64,000 nt of DNA from Flavobacterium kayseriense (GTDB taxonomy: Bacteria; Bacteroidota; Bacteroidia; Flavobacteriales; Flavobacteriaceae): assembly GCF_014305095.1 (NCBI RefSeq), contig NZ_JACRUI010000002.1:466282-530281 (forward strand), written 5' to 3'. A program made the translations under genes and the position numbers. This document shows positions 57,045 through 64,000 of the stretch, piece after piece; position 1 is the stretch's first letter; the number at the start of each line of letters is the position of its first letter. The notes beneath the pieces were generated by a model. The model searched no databases and was not told where the DNA came from. It was given only the letters and a program-made list of their open reading frames with translations.

Positions 57045-57107
57045 GACCGCTTCCGCTGTGTATTTAAGTTCACTTCCGATTAGGAAAGGTTTGCTGAACG
57101 GAATATT
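57045..57107 (-). pseudogene. 5' fragment of a third wecE-like gene
   Basis: The minus strand from 57104 reads IPFSKPFLIGSELKYTAEAV, matching the first residues of the WecE-like copy 2 (IPFNKPFLIGSELKYIEEAV). The start codon position (57105-57107) is AAT where ATG is expected, and homology stops after about 20 codons. It sits 9 bp after the ketosynthase stop, where an intact gene would start. Confidence 0.8.
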
Positions 57108-57116
57108 AAGAAGATA

Positions 57117-58127
57117 TTATTTTAAAATTTTCAACACGCTGCCGCCCCAAGAATATCCAACGCCAAAACCTGCTAACAAAATATTGTTTTCTATTTTAAG
57201 CCTATTTTCTTTTTTCGCATGATATAATGCTATTGGAATTGTTGATGATACAGTATTACCGCAATCTTCAAGATGAATGTAAAATTTTTCGTCTTCAATC
57301 TTTGCTTTCTTTTTTAAATTATCTAACATAAACTTATTAGCTTGATGTAAAATAAATAGATCAATACTATCTTTCTCCATATGATTTTTTAATAACGTGT
57401 TTGTTATTAATTTAGGAACTGCAGATAATGTAAATAGAAAAATTTCAGATCCATTCATATATAAATTATCATCAGAATGATAGTTGTCATATTCATCGAT
57501 AGTTTCTGTGGATTGCTTTTTAAAATTTCGAAGCCCTCCATTTTTAACTATTAAGTTTTCTGCACCTTTTCCATCGGTACCATATTCAAAATTTAAAATT
57601 TCGGCAAATCCATCATTGGCCGTAATTAAAGTTGCTGCTGCTGCGTCTCCAAAAATAGTTTTATTACTTTTATCTTTAGGATGTATAAATTTTGAATAAG
57701 TTTCAGAAGTTAGTAACAATATGTTTTTAGCTTGTCCTGATACGACCAATCCTTTTGCCAATCCGAGTCCATAAACATATCCTGAACATCCCAAATTCAT
57801 ATCGAATGCACCAACACTATTTGACAATCCTAAACGATCTTGAACTATACATGCTGTTGTTGGTAAAAAATAATCAGGACTTTGAGTACATAAAATAATA
57901 AAATCTATATCTGCTTTATCAATGTTATGTTCTTCAAAAAGTTTAGTAGCAGCTTTAACTGCCATATCACCTGAAGTTTCGTCATCCGCAGCAATATATC
58001 TATTTTTTATACCTATTTTTTCAGAAATTTTCTCAATACTCCATTCTGGAAAATCTTTCTCAATTACCTCATTACTTAACACATTTGTAGGTAAATAGTA
58101 AGAAATTGCTTTGATAAATGCTTTCAT
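57117..58127 (-). CDS. Ketoacyl-ACP synthase III family protein (KAS-a)
   Basis: 336 residues from the ATG at 58127, which follows the SDR stop by one base; a longer frame to 58154 would overlap the SDR. The thiolase-fold Cys is in LGCSGYVYGL (Cys114), His in LHQANKFML (His261) and Asn in DCGNTVSST (Asn291), a complete KAS III triad. It should start or extend a chain using an acyl donor and malonyl-ACP. It is the last intact gene of the acyl module in transcription order and differs clearly from the KAS at 58887. Confidence 0.88.
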   Translation of the reverse strand: MKAFIKAISYYLPTNVLSNEVIEKDFPEWSIEKISEKIGIKNRYIAADDETSGDMAVKAATKLFEEHNIDKADIDFIILCTQSPDYFLPTTACIVQDRLGLSNSVGAFDMNLGCSGYVYGLGLAKGLVVSGQAKNILLLTSETYSKFIHPKDKSNKTIFGDAAAATLITANDGFAEILNFEYGTDGKGAENLIVKNGGLRNFKKQSTETIDEYDNYHSDDNLYMNGSEIFLFTLSAVPKLITNTLLKNHMEKDSIDLFILHQANKFMLDNLKKKAKIEDEKFYIHLEDCGNTVSSTIPIALYHAKKENRLKIENNILLAGFGVGYSWGGSVLKILK

Positions 58128-58128
58128 A

Positions 58129-58881
58129 TTATAGAGATATTGTTCTTCCTCCATCTAGAAGAATATTTGTTCCTGTGGTCCAAGCTGAGGCATCAGATAA
58201 TAAATAAATTACTGCGTAAGCTACTTCTTCTGGTCTTCCATATCTTTTTAATGGATATTTTTGTCTATCCATTTTTAGTTGTTCATCTGTGATGTCAGAT
58301 TCATCTATCAAATGAGTTTCAACCATTGCTGGCATAACACCATTGAACCTGATGTTTTTTGACGCATATTCTAATGCAAGACCTTTAATTAAACCATTTA
58401 AAGCTCCTTTTGAAGCTGAATAAATAGAACCACCTATGTAAGAGAATATGATACCAGATATTGAAGTAAGAAAAACTATCGAACTTTTATTGTTTATTTT
58501 TTTTTGTTTTAATAATTGTTGTGTTAAAATAGTTGGTATTTTAAAATTTATTTCCATCATCTCATCAAACTGTTCTTCTTTTAAAAAATTAAACAACATA
58601 TGTCTAGCTATGCCAGCCGAATGGACAATTCCGTCTAATTTGTCAATGCTATTAATGAGTAGTTCTAAGTCAGATTTACTTAATAAATCAGCAACTATAA
58701 TAGCATGCGCTCCGTTCTCTAATTCATCGAATGTTTCTTGTAATCGTTGCGCATTTCTTCCTGTAATAATTATTTTGGCACCCATTTTAGAACAAGCAAT
58801 TGCAGTTGCTTTACCTATTCCTGATGAAGCACCAGTAATTAAAATTGTTTTATTTAATAAAGTATATGGATTATAACTCAT
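58129..58881 (-). CDS. SDR-family ketoreductase (FabG-like)
   Basis: 250 residues, classical SDR. The cofactor motif TGASSGIGKA is at 17-26, HSAGIARHM near 86, a catalytic Ser in FLTSISGI, and YSASKGALNG near 152 with the catalytic Tyr and Lys. The C-terminus TGTNILLDGGRTISL is usual for FabG-like proteins. Between two ketosynthases III and near an ACP, it probably reduces a 3-oxoacyl-ACP to a 3-hydroxyacyl-ACP. No dehydratase or enoyl reductase gene is nearby, so hydroxyl groups would be kept. Confidence 0.85.
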   Translation of the reverse strand: MSYNPYTLLNKTILITGASSGIGKATAIACSKMGAKIIITGRNAQRLQETFDELENGAHAIIVADLLSKSDLELLINSIDKLDGIVHSAGIARHMLFNFLKEEQFDEMMEINFKIPTILTQQLLKQKKINNKSSIVFLTSISGIIFSYIGGSIYSASKGALNGLIKGLALEYASKNIRFNGVMPAMVETHLIDESDITDEQLKMDRQKYPLKRYGRPEEVAYAVIYLLSDASAWTTGTNILLDGGRTISL

Positions 58882-58886
58882 AAAAT

Positions 58887-59945
58887 TTATATTTCAATTA
58901 AATCTAATACCGTTAAATTTTCAGTTTCTAAATAACAAGTTCCCCAAGACAAACCAACTCCAAATCCACACAATAAAAGTCTTTTTTTACCAGATTCTAA
59001 TTGTGATTTCACTTGTGTAACTAGGGTTATTGGAATTGATGCAGAACTAGTATTGCCAAATTTCTCTAATGAATAAGGTACTTTTTCAGGAACTAACTTT
59101 AATTTTTTTCTAATCATTTCATTCATCATTTTATTCGCTTGATGAAATATTGCAAAATCGATATCATCTGTGGCAAAACTTGCAAATTGCATTAAGTCCT
59201 TTACAGATTTTGGTGCTTGATTAATTCCAAAACTAAAGACATCCATTCCATCTAGTGATAAGTCGCAACCTCGTCTTTTTATTTCTTTATCGTACGCAAC
59301 GAGTTCAAGAGATTCTTTATTCATAGCATTTCTAGAACCGCCTTCATTAATAATTATAGCTTTGTGCCCAGAACCGTCCGAACCCATATTGAATGAAATA
59401 CTATTTTTAGTATTTTTCCTTTCTAAGATAGCTGCCGCTGCACAATCCCCAAATAATAATGAGGTACTCTTGTCTTCTTGACTAACAATTTTACTCAAAG
59501 TATCTCCACAAATTAACAATCCTTTTCTAAAGCTAGGATTTTGCATAAAAGTTCCTAAAACGCTTAAACCATATACAAATCCAGAACAGCCTAAAGGAAT
59601 GTCGAAAGCTAAACAAGATGTGGGCAATCCTAATTTATGTTGTAATATGGGCGCAGTATTGGGAATATTGAGATAATCCGGCGTTTGCGAAACAAAAATT
59701 AAAACATCAATTTCATTTTTATCAATATGCATTTCTGCAATTAACTTTTCTGCCGCTTCCAATCCTAAATCTGCAGTAGTAGTTTCTTTGTTGGCAACCC
59801 TAAACTCTTTAACACCCGTATTGTCAATGAATTTTTGCAAATCTTCTTTTGAGAAAAAATTGTTATCAATATTTTTTCTGATCATGGAAGGAACTGCAGC
59901 TGATATTCCAGTTAAAACTACATTTTGAATTGTAAAATTGCCCAT
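58887..59945 (-). CDS. Ketoacyl-ACP synthase III family protein (KAS-b)
   Basis: 352 residues. The triad is complete: Cys120 in PLGCSGFVYGLS, His268 in FHQANKMMNE and Asn298 in FGNTSSASIP. Near 166-170 FGDCAAAAIL is conserved. Compared with KAS-a it has a shifted N-terminus and a KRRGCDLSLDG insert region, so the two probably take different acyl substrates. It lies 5 bp from the SDR and 10 bp from the GNAT gene, in a tight module. Confidence 0.88.
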   Translation of the reverse strand: MGNFTIQNVVLTGISAAVPSMIRKNIDNNFFSKEDLQKFIDNTGVKEFRVANKETTTADLGLEAAEKLIAEMHIDKNEIDVLIFVSQTPDYLNIPNTAPILQHKLGLPTSCLAFDIPLGCSGFVYGLSVLGTFMQNPSFRKGLLICGDTLSKIVSQEDKSTSLLFGDCAAAAILERKNTKNSISFNMGSDGSGHKAIIINEGGSRNAMNKESLELVAYDKEIKRRGCDLSLDGMDVFSFGINQAPKSVKDLMQFASFATDDIDFAIFHQANKMMNEMIRKKLKLVPEKVPYSLEKFGNTSSASIPITLVTQVKSQLESGKKRLLLCGFGVGLSWGTCYLETENLTVLDLIEI

Positions 59946-59955
59946 TACGTAGATT

Positions 59956-60501
59956 TTAGTTAATTGCTAAATATTTTAAAAGCTTAATTATTTTTTTGTT
60001 GTTGTAAAAGTCTAACCGGTTTAGAATTAGCTCATAACTTATTGATTCTGAATCGCTTTTAGATATATTAAACCCCAAATATTTATTGAAGGTCAACACC
60101 TTCAAATTTGTTTTCAGAACATGACAAATCAATTTTTCTAATTTTAGATTTTCGAAAGCAAAATTAATTAATACTAGAGCTCCTCGCATCCCGGCATCAC
60201 CTTCCCATGAATCTTTATTTTTTAAAAAAACACCGGACTCACCAGTCATTTTCTCAAAATCAACATCTTTTATGTTGAATACGCCAAATGACTTGCCATC
60301 CTTATAGGCAACAAAGTAGAAATTTTTTGTTTTATCCAAGTTGATGAACCAATTTACTTGCTGCTCTGCAGTAATGATTTCCTGAAACTGCATAAAAATA
60401 CGAACATCATCGGAATTCCTCCAAACCCGTACCATTTCTAAATTATCATGATTTAATGGTTTGAATGTTATTCCAAACTTAGAAAAGTCCATTCCTACCA
60501 T
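59956..60501 (-). CDS. GNAT-family N-acyltransferase (PseH/WecD-like)
   Basis: 181 residues. FKPLNHDNLEMVRVWRNSDD near 13-32 is the start of the RimJ/PseH-type sugar acyltransferases, QVNWF near 48 follows, and GDAGMRGALVLINFAF near 101 covers the acyl-donor site; FNKYLGF closes the fold. Related enzymes acylate the 4-amino group of nucleotide-linked amino sugars. Between the ACP and the ketosynthases it probably takes an acyl-ACP made by the module. Two ATG starts (60501 or 60492) are equally likely. Confidence 0.82.
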   Translation of the reverse strand: MVGMDFSKFGITFKPLNHDNLEMVRVWRNSDDVRIFMQFQEIITAEQQVNWFINLDKTKNFYFVAYKDGKSFGVFNIKDVDFEKMTGESGVFLKNKDSWEGDAGMRGALVLINFAFENLKLEKLICHVLKTNLKVLTFNKYLGFNISKSDSESISYELILNRLDFYNNKKIIKLLKYLAIN

Positions 60502-60503
60502 TA

Positions 60504-60731
60504 TTACTTTTCACTTATTTTATCATATAAATCACTTACTGTTTCTGAAGTTCGTATGTCATCACCGGTAAGTTTTACATTATATTCCTGATCTACCATG
60601 GCAATAACTATAAGTGCCATCATAGAACTCCACTCATCTAAATCTCTGAATTTTGATTCTAATTTTATTAAGCTTGAATCAGTTTCATCAAATTGCTCTG
60701 TGAAGTTTATTAAAAATTGTTCTTTGTTCAT
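60504..60731 (-). CDS. Acyl carrier protein
   Basis: 75 residues, acidic, four-helix ACP size. The usual DSL phosphopantetheine site appears as DEWSSMMAL near 32-40, with Ser36 the likely attachment residue; the Asp is replaced by Ser, as in several stand-alone ACPs of secondary pathways. IDQEYNV-like (VDQEYNVKL) and SETVSDLYDKI match helices 2-4. First gene of the acyl module, 2 bp before the GNAT gene, after a 173 bp gap that may hold a promoter. Confidence 0.83.
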   Translation of the reverse strand: MNKEQFLINFTEQFDETDSSLIKLESKFRDLDEWSSMMALIVIAMVDQEYNVKLTGDDIRTSETVSDLYDKISEK

Positions 60732-60904
60732 AATGCTTTAAATTAATTTTTATTAGTTTTATTTTTAATTACTATCTACTTACTATAAATTAAATTTGCG
60801 AATACTGTAAATTTAGATAAAATATAGCTGTATTCATTTATGAGATTTAAGTTTTTAAACGTGCTATCTACATAATGGCTTGCATCTTACTCGGCAAGAA
60901 TTAT

Positions 60905-62215
60905 TTAAACATTTAATATTTTTTTGAACTCTTCTTTTGCATAATTCATTGAAGAGAAATTTTCAACTTGTTTAACAGCATTGTACGAATACTCGCTATA
61001 AGACTCTTTTGATAAACTTATAATCTTTTCAATTCCTACTGCTAAATCTTGACTGTCTTTTAAAACAGCTTTATATCCGTTGTAATCATTTATAACCATA
61101 TTTGAGACCACGCCCATGTCAAATCCCACAACCGGAGTCCCACAAGCTAAAGCTTCAGACACCATCATCGGCCCAGAATCTTCAATAGACGAATTAACAA
61201 AAACATCAGATGCCTGATACAACAGAGACAACAAACGGTAATCCTTTATAAAATCAATATGTCTTTTAGCAAATGGTATTTTGGAGAAGTTGTCAGAGTT
61301 AGTTCTTGAAACAATCAAAACTTCTATTCTTTCCTTTTGTGCTACAGATAATTTTTTATCTAAAATATTCAAAGATTCTAATAAATAATCAAAACCTTTT
61401 CTAGCTTCATTAGCATTTTGACAACCCATTAAAATATAAAATTTATTCTCTTCTAAATTAAAAATGGCTTTAGCAAAATGACGCGATTTATTATTTAAAA
61501 TTGTAGTGTCAATTAAACTATTAATATTTATTATTGTTTTCTGATCTTTATAAATTTTAGATTTTCTAGCTTGATCTAAAGTCCAACCCGAACCAGCTAT
61601 AATATTAAAATTTCCTGTTTGTGCATTTTTAAGTTTAGTTTCAAAATTGATTTTTGCTTTATCGTTAGCAACTGCTGATAGAATTGCTGGACAATTATCT
61701 GTACAACCTGTAATATAACCAGTACAATCCCAGGCAAAATGGCAACCCCCTGTAAAATGATTCATATCTACAGTAATATTATAAACCTGAGCTTTAGTAT
61801 ACTGCTGAAGCGCCAGCAAATCAGTAGAATTAATAAAATTAATGGTCATTCCTGTAATTATAAAATCAGGAGCGAAACCAATTTGATCGATTAAAGACGA
61901 AGCAGAAATGTTATTACTGGTTTCGTCGGTACTAAAAAAACCATATTTAGGCTCTAGAATAATTCGAGGCGCCTGTTTACTCTTAATAAGTTTATATTTT
62001 ACTTTTTGAAATATTCTAAAAACTAAACTATCTACTTTAGGCTCGATCGGTTTATAGGCTTTTATAAAATCATCTGACCTGGTTTTATCTTTTACAACCA
62101 TGGCAACTTGAAAGCCTTCTTGTTTAAGAAAAAAACTGAGCTTATAAATTGCTTCATACGCACCATTAACATCACCTGTTGAAAGCAATAAAATTTTCTT
62201 ATTTACATGTTCCAT
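60905..62215 (-). CDS. Glycosyltransferase family 4 with four-cysteine loop
   Basis: 436 residues. LLSTGDVNGAYEAIYKLSFF at 10-29. The acceptor half carries GGCHFAWDCTGYITGCTDNC near 156-175 with four Cys, a motif seen in a subgroup of capsular GT4 proteins and possibly metal-binding. The donor half has ILMGCQNANEARKGFDYLLE near 256 and SSIEDSGPMMVSEALACG near 355-372 with the catalytic E-x7-E type pair. It overlaps the wzt2 stop by 13 bp. Specificity unknown. Confidence 0.86.
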   Translation of the reverse strand: MEHVNKKILLLSTGDVNGAYEAIYKLSFFLKQEGFQVAMVVKDKTRSDDFIKAYKPIEPKVDSLVFRIFQKVKYKLIKSKQAPRIILEPKYGFFSTDETSNNISASSLIDQIGFAPDFIITGMTINFINSTDLLALQQYTKAQVYNITVDMNHFTGGCHFAWDCTGYITGCTDNCPAILSAVANDKAKINFETKLKNAQTGNFNIIAGSGWTLDQARKSKIYKDQKTIININSLIDTTILNNKSRHFAKAIFNLEENKFYILMGCQNANEARKGFDYLLESLNILDKKLSVAQKERIEVLIVSRTNSDNFSKIPFAKRHIDFIKDYRLLSLLYQASDVFVNSSIEDSGPMMVSEALACGTPVVGFDMGVVSNMVINDYNGYKAVLKDSQDLAVGIEKIISLSKESYSEYSYNAVKQVENFSSMNYAKEEFKKILNV

Positions 62216-63453
62216 ATTACCGGTATTTTAAAAATGCCATTTTCAGTGTCACCATATTTAAACTCTTCTTGCCCTATATCTACTATGCTTAAAGTCATCT
62301 TTTTATCAGGGAAATCTAATACTTTAATTTTTGGTATATCTAATGCTAATCCTAAGATGTAGTTGTTTGCAATTAAATTATCTTTTGGTATTTTAACAAT
62401 CCAAGTTGTAACACCCTTAAAGTCAAGATCGCGCCTTGTAATAAATATAAGATTTTCATATTTGTCTAAAATAGAAAAGTTCAGTCTTGCACCTTCTACT
62501 TTGCAGTTGTTATTTAGGGTAATGTGAATAAAAATTTCTTGATTGGTGAAATACTCGGTACAATTGTTTCCTTCGGCATCTTTAAGTTCTACTTCTAAAA
62601 TTTGAGCTTCTTTTTTATCATTAACTTCAAAAATTAATTTTGATGAATTTTCATTATCTGCATTATTCAATAAATAGGAATCTAAAGTAGCGTCAATATT
62701 TCCCGCAAAATTTAATCCGCCATTTTGAAGCAAAATTCCGTTATTACATAATGTTTTTACCGCGGCTAAATTATGACTTACAAAAAGCACCGTTCGTCCT
62801 TCGCCTTTCGAAACATCGCCCATTTTTCCTAAGCATTTCTTCTGAAATTCAGCATCTCCAACAGCTAAAACTTCATCAATAATTAGAATTTCAGATTCAA
62901 GATGTGCTGCTACTGCAAAAGCCAATCGAACAAACATCCCTGACGAATACCGTTTTACAGGAGTGTCAATGTATTTCTCTACCCCTGAGAAGGCCACGAT
63001 TTCATCAAACTTACGAGTGATTTCATGACGACGCATTCCAAGAATAGCACCGTTCATATAGATATTTTCTCTACCTGTCATCTCTGGGTTAAAACCTGTA
63101 CCTACTTCTAACAAAGATGCTATACGACCGTTCACTTTAAAATTACCCGTTGTAGGTTTAGTTACCTTGCTTAATAGCTTAAGTAATGTACTCTTTCCTG
63201 CACCGTTGCGACCAATAATACCCACCGCATCACCTTGCTCTATTTCAAAATTAATATCTTTTAAAGACCACACATAATCACTACCACCACTGACTGTGCG
63301 GTCATTGGAATCCCCAATTTTTAAATACGGGTCCTCTTTACCTCTGATTTTACTCCAAAATCGATTTAAATCATGCGTTAATGTGCCTGTCCCTACTTCT
63401 CCAAGTCGGTACTGCTTTGATATGTTTTCTGCTTGAATGGCTAATTGTTTCAT
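62203..63453 (-). CDS. wzt: Polysaccharide ABC exporter ATP-binding protein (second Wzt)
   Basis: 416 residues. Walker A GIIGRNGAGKST near 91-102, the signature YSSGM, and Walker B EILIIDEVLAVGDAEF. The first 240 residues track the ATPase at 15292 closely, including the shared start ISKQYRLG and the TGTL(S/T)HDLNR block. The C-terminal 150 residues are unrelated at the level visible here, so the glycan-recognition domains differ. Partner of the permease at 63506. It overlaps the downstream GT4 start. Confidence 0.9.
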   Translation of the reverse strand: MKQLAIQAENISKQYRLGEVGTGTLTHDLNRFWSKIRGKEDPYLKIGDSNDRTVSGGSDYVWSLKDINFEIEQGDAVGIIGRNGAGKSTLLKLLSKVTKPTTGNFKVNGRIASLLEVGTGFNPEMTGRENIYMNGAILGMRRHEITRKFDEIVAFSGVEKYIDTPVKRYSSGMFVRLAFAVAAHLESEILIIDEVLAVGDAEFQKKCLGKMGDVSKGEGRTVLFVSHNLAAVKTLCNNGILLQNGGLNFAGNIDATLDSYLLNNADNENSSKLIFEVNDKKEAQILEVELKDAEGNNCTEYFTNQEIFIHITLNNNCKVEGARLNFSILDKYENLIFITRRDLDFKGVTTWIVKIPKDNLIANNYILGLALDIPKIKVLDFPDKKMTLSIVDIGQEEFKYGDTENGIFKIPVIWNM

Positions 63454-63505
63454 TATAATTTTTTCGATTTTGAGATAATTTTCATGTAAGTTGCTTCCAT
63501 CAGAT

Positions 63506-64000
63506 TTAAACTGTATCCATGAAACTTTTCTCTACTTTATTAAATATGATAATCCCAATAGTTAGTATTATCGCAATAAGTAGCGTACTCATTCCTAAGT
63601 TAAATACTTCAAAACTACCAGATCCCAAATATCCATATCTAAAACATTCGAATATACCCGTTAACGGATTCGCATTAATGATCCACATGTATTTTTCAGG
63701 CATAGCCGAAATAGGATAGACTACAGGAGTAGCATACATTGCTAACTGTACCCCAAAGGCAAGTAAAAAACTTAAATCCTTATATTTGGTGGTCAATGCC
63801 GAAAAAATCATCCCTAATCCCAAGGCAAAAGCAGCCATCAATAAAATTAAAAAAGGAGTAGCTAAAACCCAAATATTAGGCTGAATCGAACCGACAACAA
63901 ACGTATAATACAATACCACGACAACAAACAAACTGAACTGAACTGCGAATTTCAATAAAGCTGAACAGACAACAGACAATGGAATTATTAATCTTGGAAA
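63506..64000 (-). CDS. wzm: Polysaccharide ABC exporter permease (second Wzm), 5' end beyond the window
   Basis: Only the C-terminal 165 or so residues are in the window; the frame is open to the right edge (PRLIIPLSVVCSALLKF...), so the gene starts beyond 64000. FALGLGMIFSALTTKYKDLS, YATPVVYPI, NANPLTGIFECFRYGYLG and the end NKVEKSFMDTV parallel the permease at 17184. It forms a second ABC exporter with the ATPase at 62203, 52 bp downstream. Confidence 0.88.
   Translation of the reverse strand, partial: FPRLIIPLSVVCSALLKFAVQFSLFVVVVLYYTFVVGSIQPNIWVLATPFLILLMAAFALGLGMIFSALTTKYKDLSFLLAFGVQLAMYATPVVYPISAMPEKYMWIINANPLTGIFECFRYGYLGSGSFEVFNLGMSTLLIAIILTIGIIIFNKVEKSFMDTV

Noticed and set aside
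58448..58876. 142-codon plus-strand ORF opposite the SDR gene
   Set aside because: Exact antisense of a well-supported SDR with intact motifs; its own translation has no domain.

Overview
The window looks like a Bacteroidota chromosome, most likely Flavobacterium or a close relative. The evidence is low GC, promoter -7 elements of the TAnnTTTG type, and a Wza lipoprotein / Wzc-type kinase pair of Bacteroidota layout. It also carries a palindromic repeat family whose accidental translations read VRLSGVEA and GFDSAQPD. Almost the whole window is one surface-polysaccharide locus. About 26 glycosyltransferases and their partner enzymes read right to left; only one gene in the locus, a PHP-type phosphatase at 18888, reads the other way.

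Layout by coordinate. 1-1160: array of 16 palindromic half-repeats with an embedded small GIY-YIG gene. 1164-15317: sialic-acid-type synthase and CMP-transferase (neuB, neuA), ten glycosyltransferases and three methyltransferases. 15292-18053: first O-antigen ABC exporter (Wzt1, Wzm1) with a repeat-flanked four-helix-bundle gene between its two genes. 18888-21615: PHP phosphatase and a PglF/WbpM-type dehydratase. 22024-26178: dTDP-rhamnose genes rmlA, rmlB, rmlD, rmlC. 26231-29357: Wzc-like and Wza-like export proteins. 29599-31940: PglE, PglD and PglC-like enzymes, i.e. the bacillosamine route and the initiating transferase. 31933-56838: glycosyltransferases, an EpsG-like polymerase, O-acetyltransferases, a membrane-anchored GH88/GH105-like hydrolase, a pyruvyl transferase, two WecE-like aminotransferases, and a VioA/VioB-like pair. 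57117-60731: a compact fatty-acid-synthase-like module (two ketosynthases III, a ketoreductase-like SDR, a GNAT acyltransferase and an acyl carrier protein). 60905-64000: one more glycosyltransferase and a second ABC exporter (Wzt2, Wzm2), cut by the window edge.

How it fits together. RmlA and RmlB make dTDP-4-keto-6-deoxyglucose, which can branch to rhamnose (RmlC, RmlD), to Fuc4N (WecE-like) and to Qui4N (VioA-like). PglF, PglE and PglD homologues make UDP-di-N-acetylbacillosamine, which PglC can load onto undecaprenyl phosphate. The ketosynthase/ACP module most plausibly builds a short hydroxyacyl chain that the GNAT enzyme puts on an amino sugar. It is the best candidate here for a poorly described system. 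Two ABC exporters plus Wza, Wzc and an EpsG-like polymerase, with no Wzx flippase in view, imply more than one glycan product.

The locus also carries recombination scars that are easy to overlook. These are a glycosyltransferase N-terminal stub (9871-9993), a dead four-helix-bundle gene (23015-23290), a glycosyltransferase C-terminal stub (43894-43992), an acyltransferase-3 C-terminal stub (56846-57010) and a wecE 5' stub (57045-57107). A half-repeat is also built into a glycosyltransferase reading frame (32392-32430). They point to repeated gene gain and loss at operon junctions.
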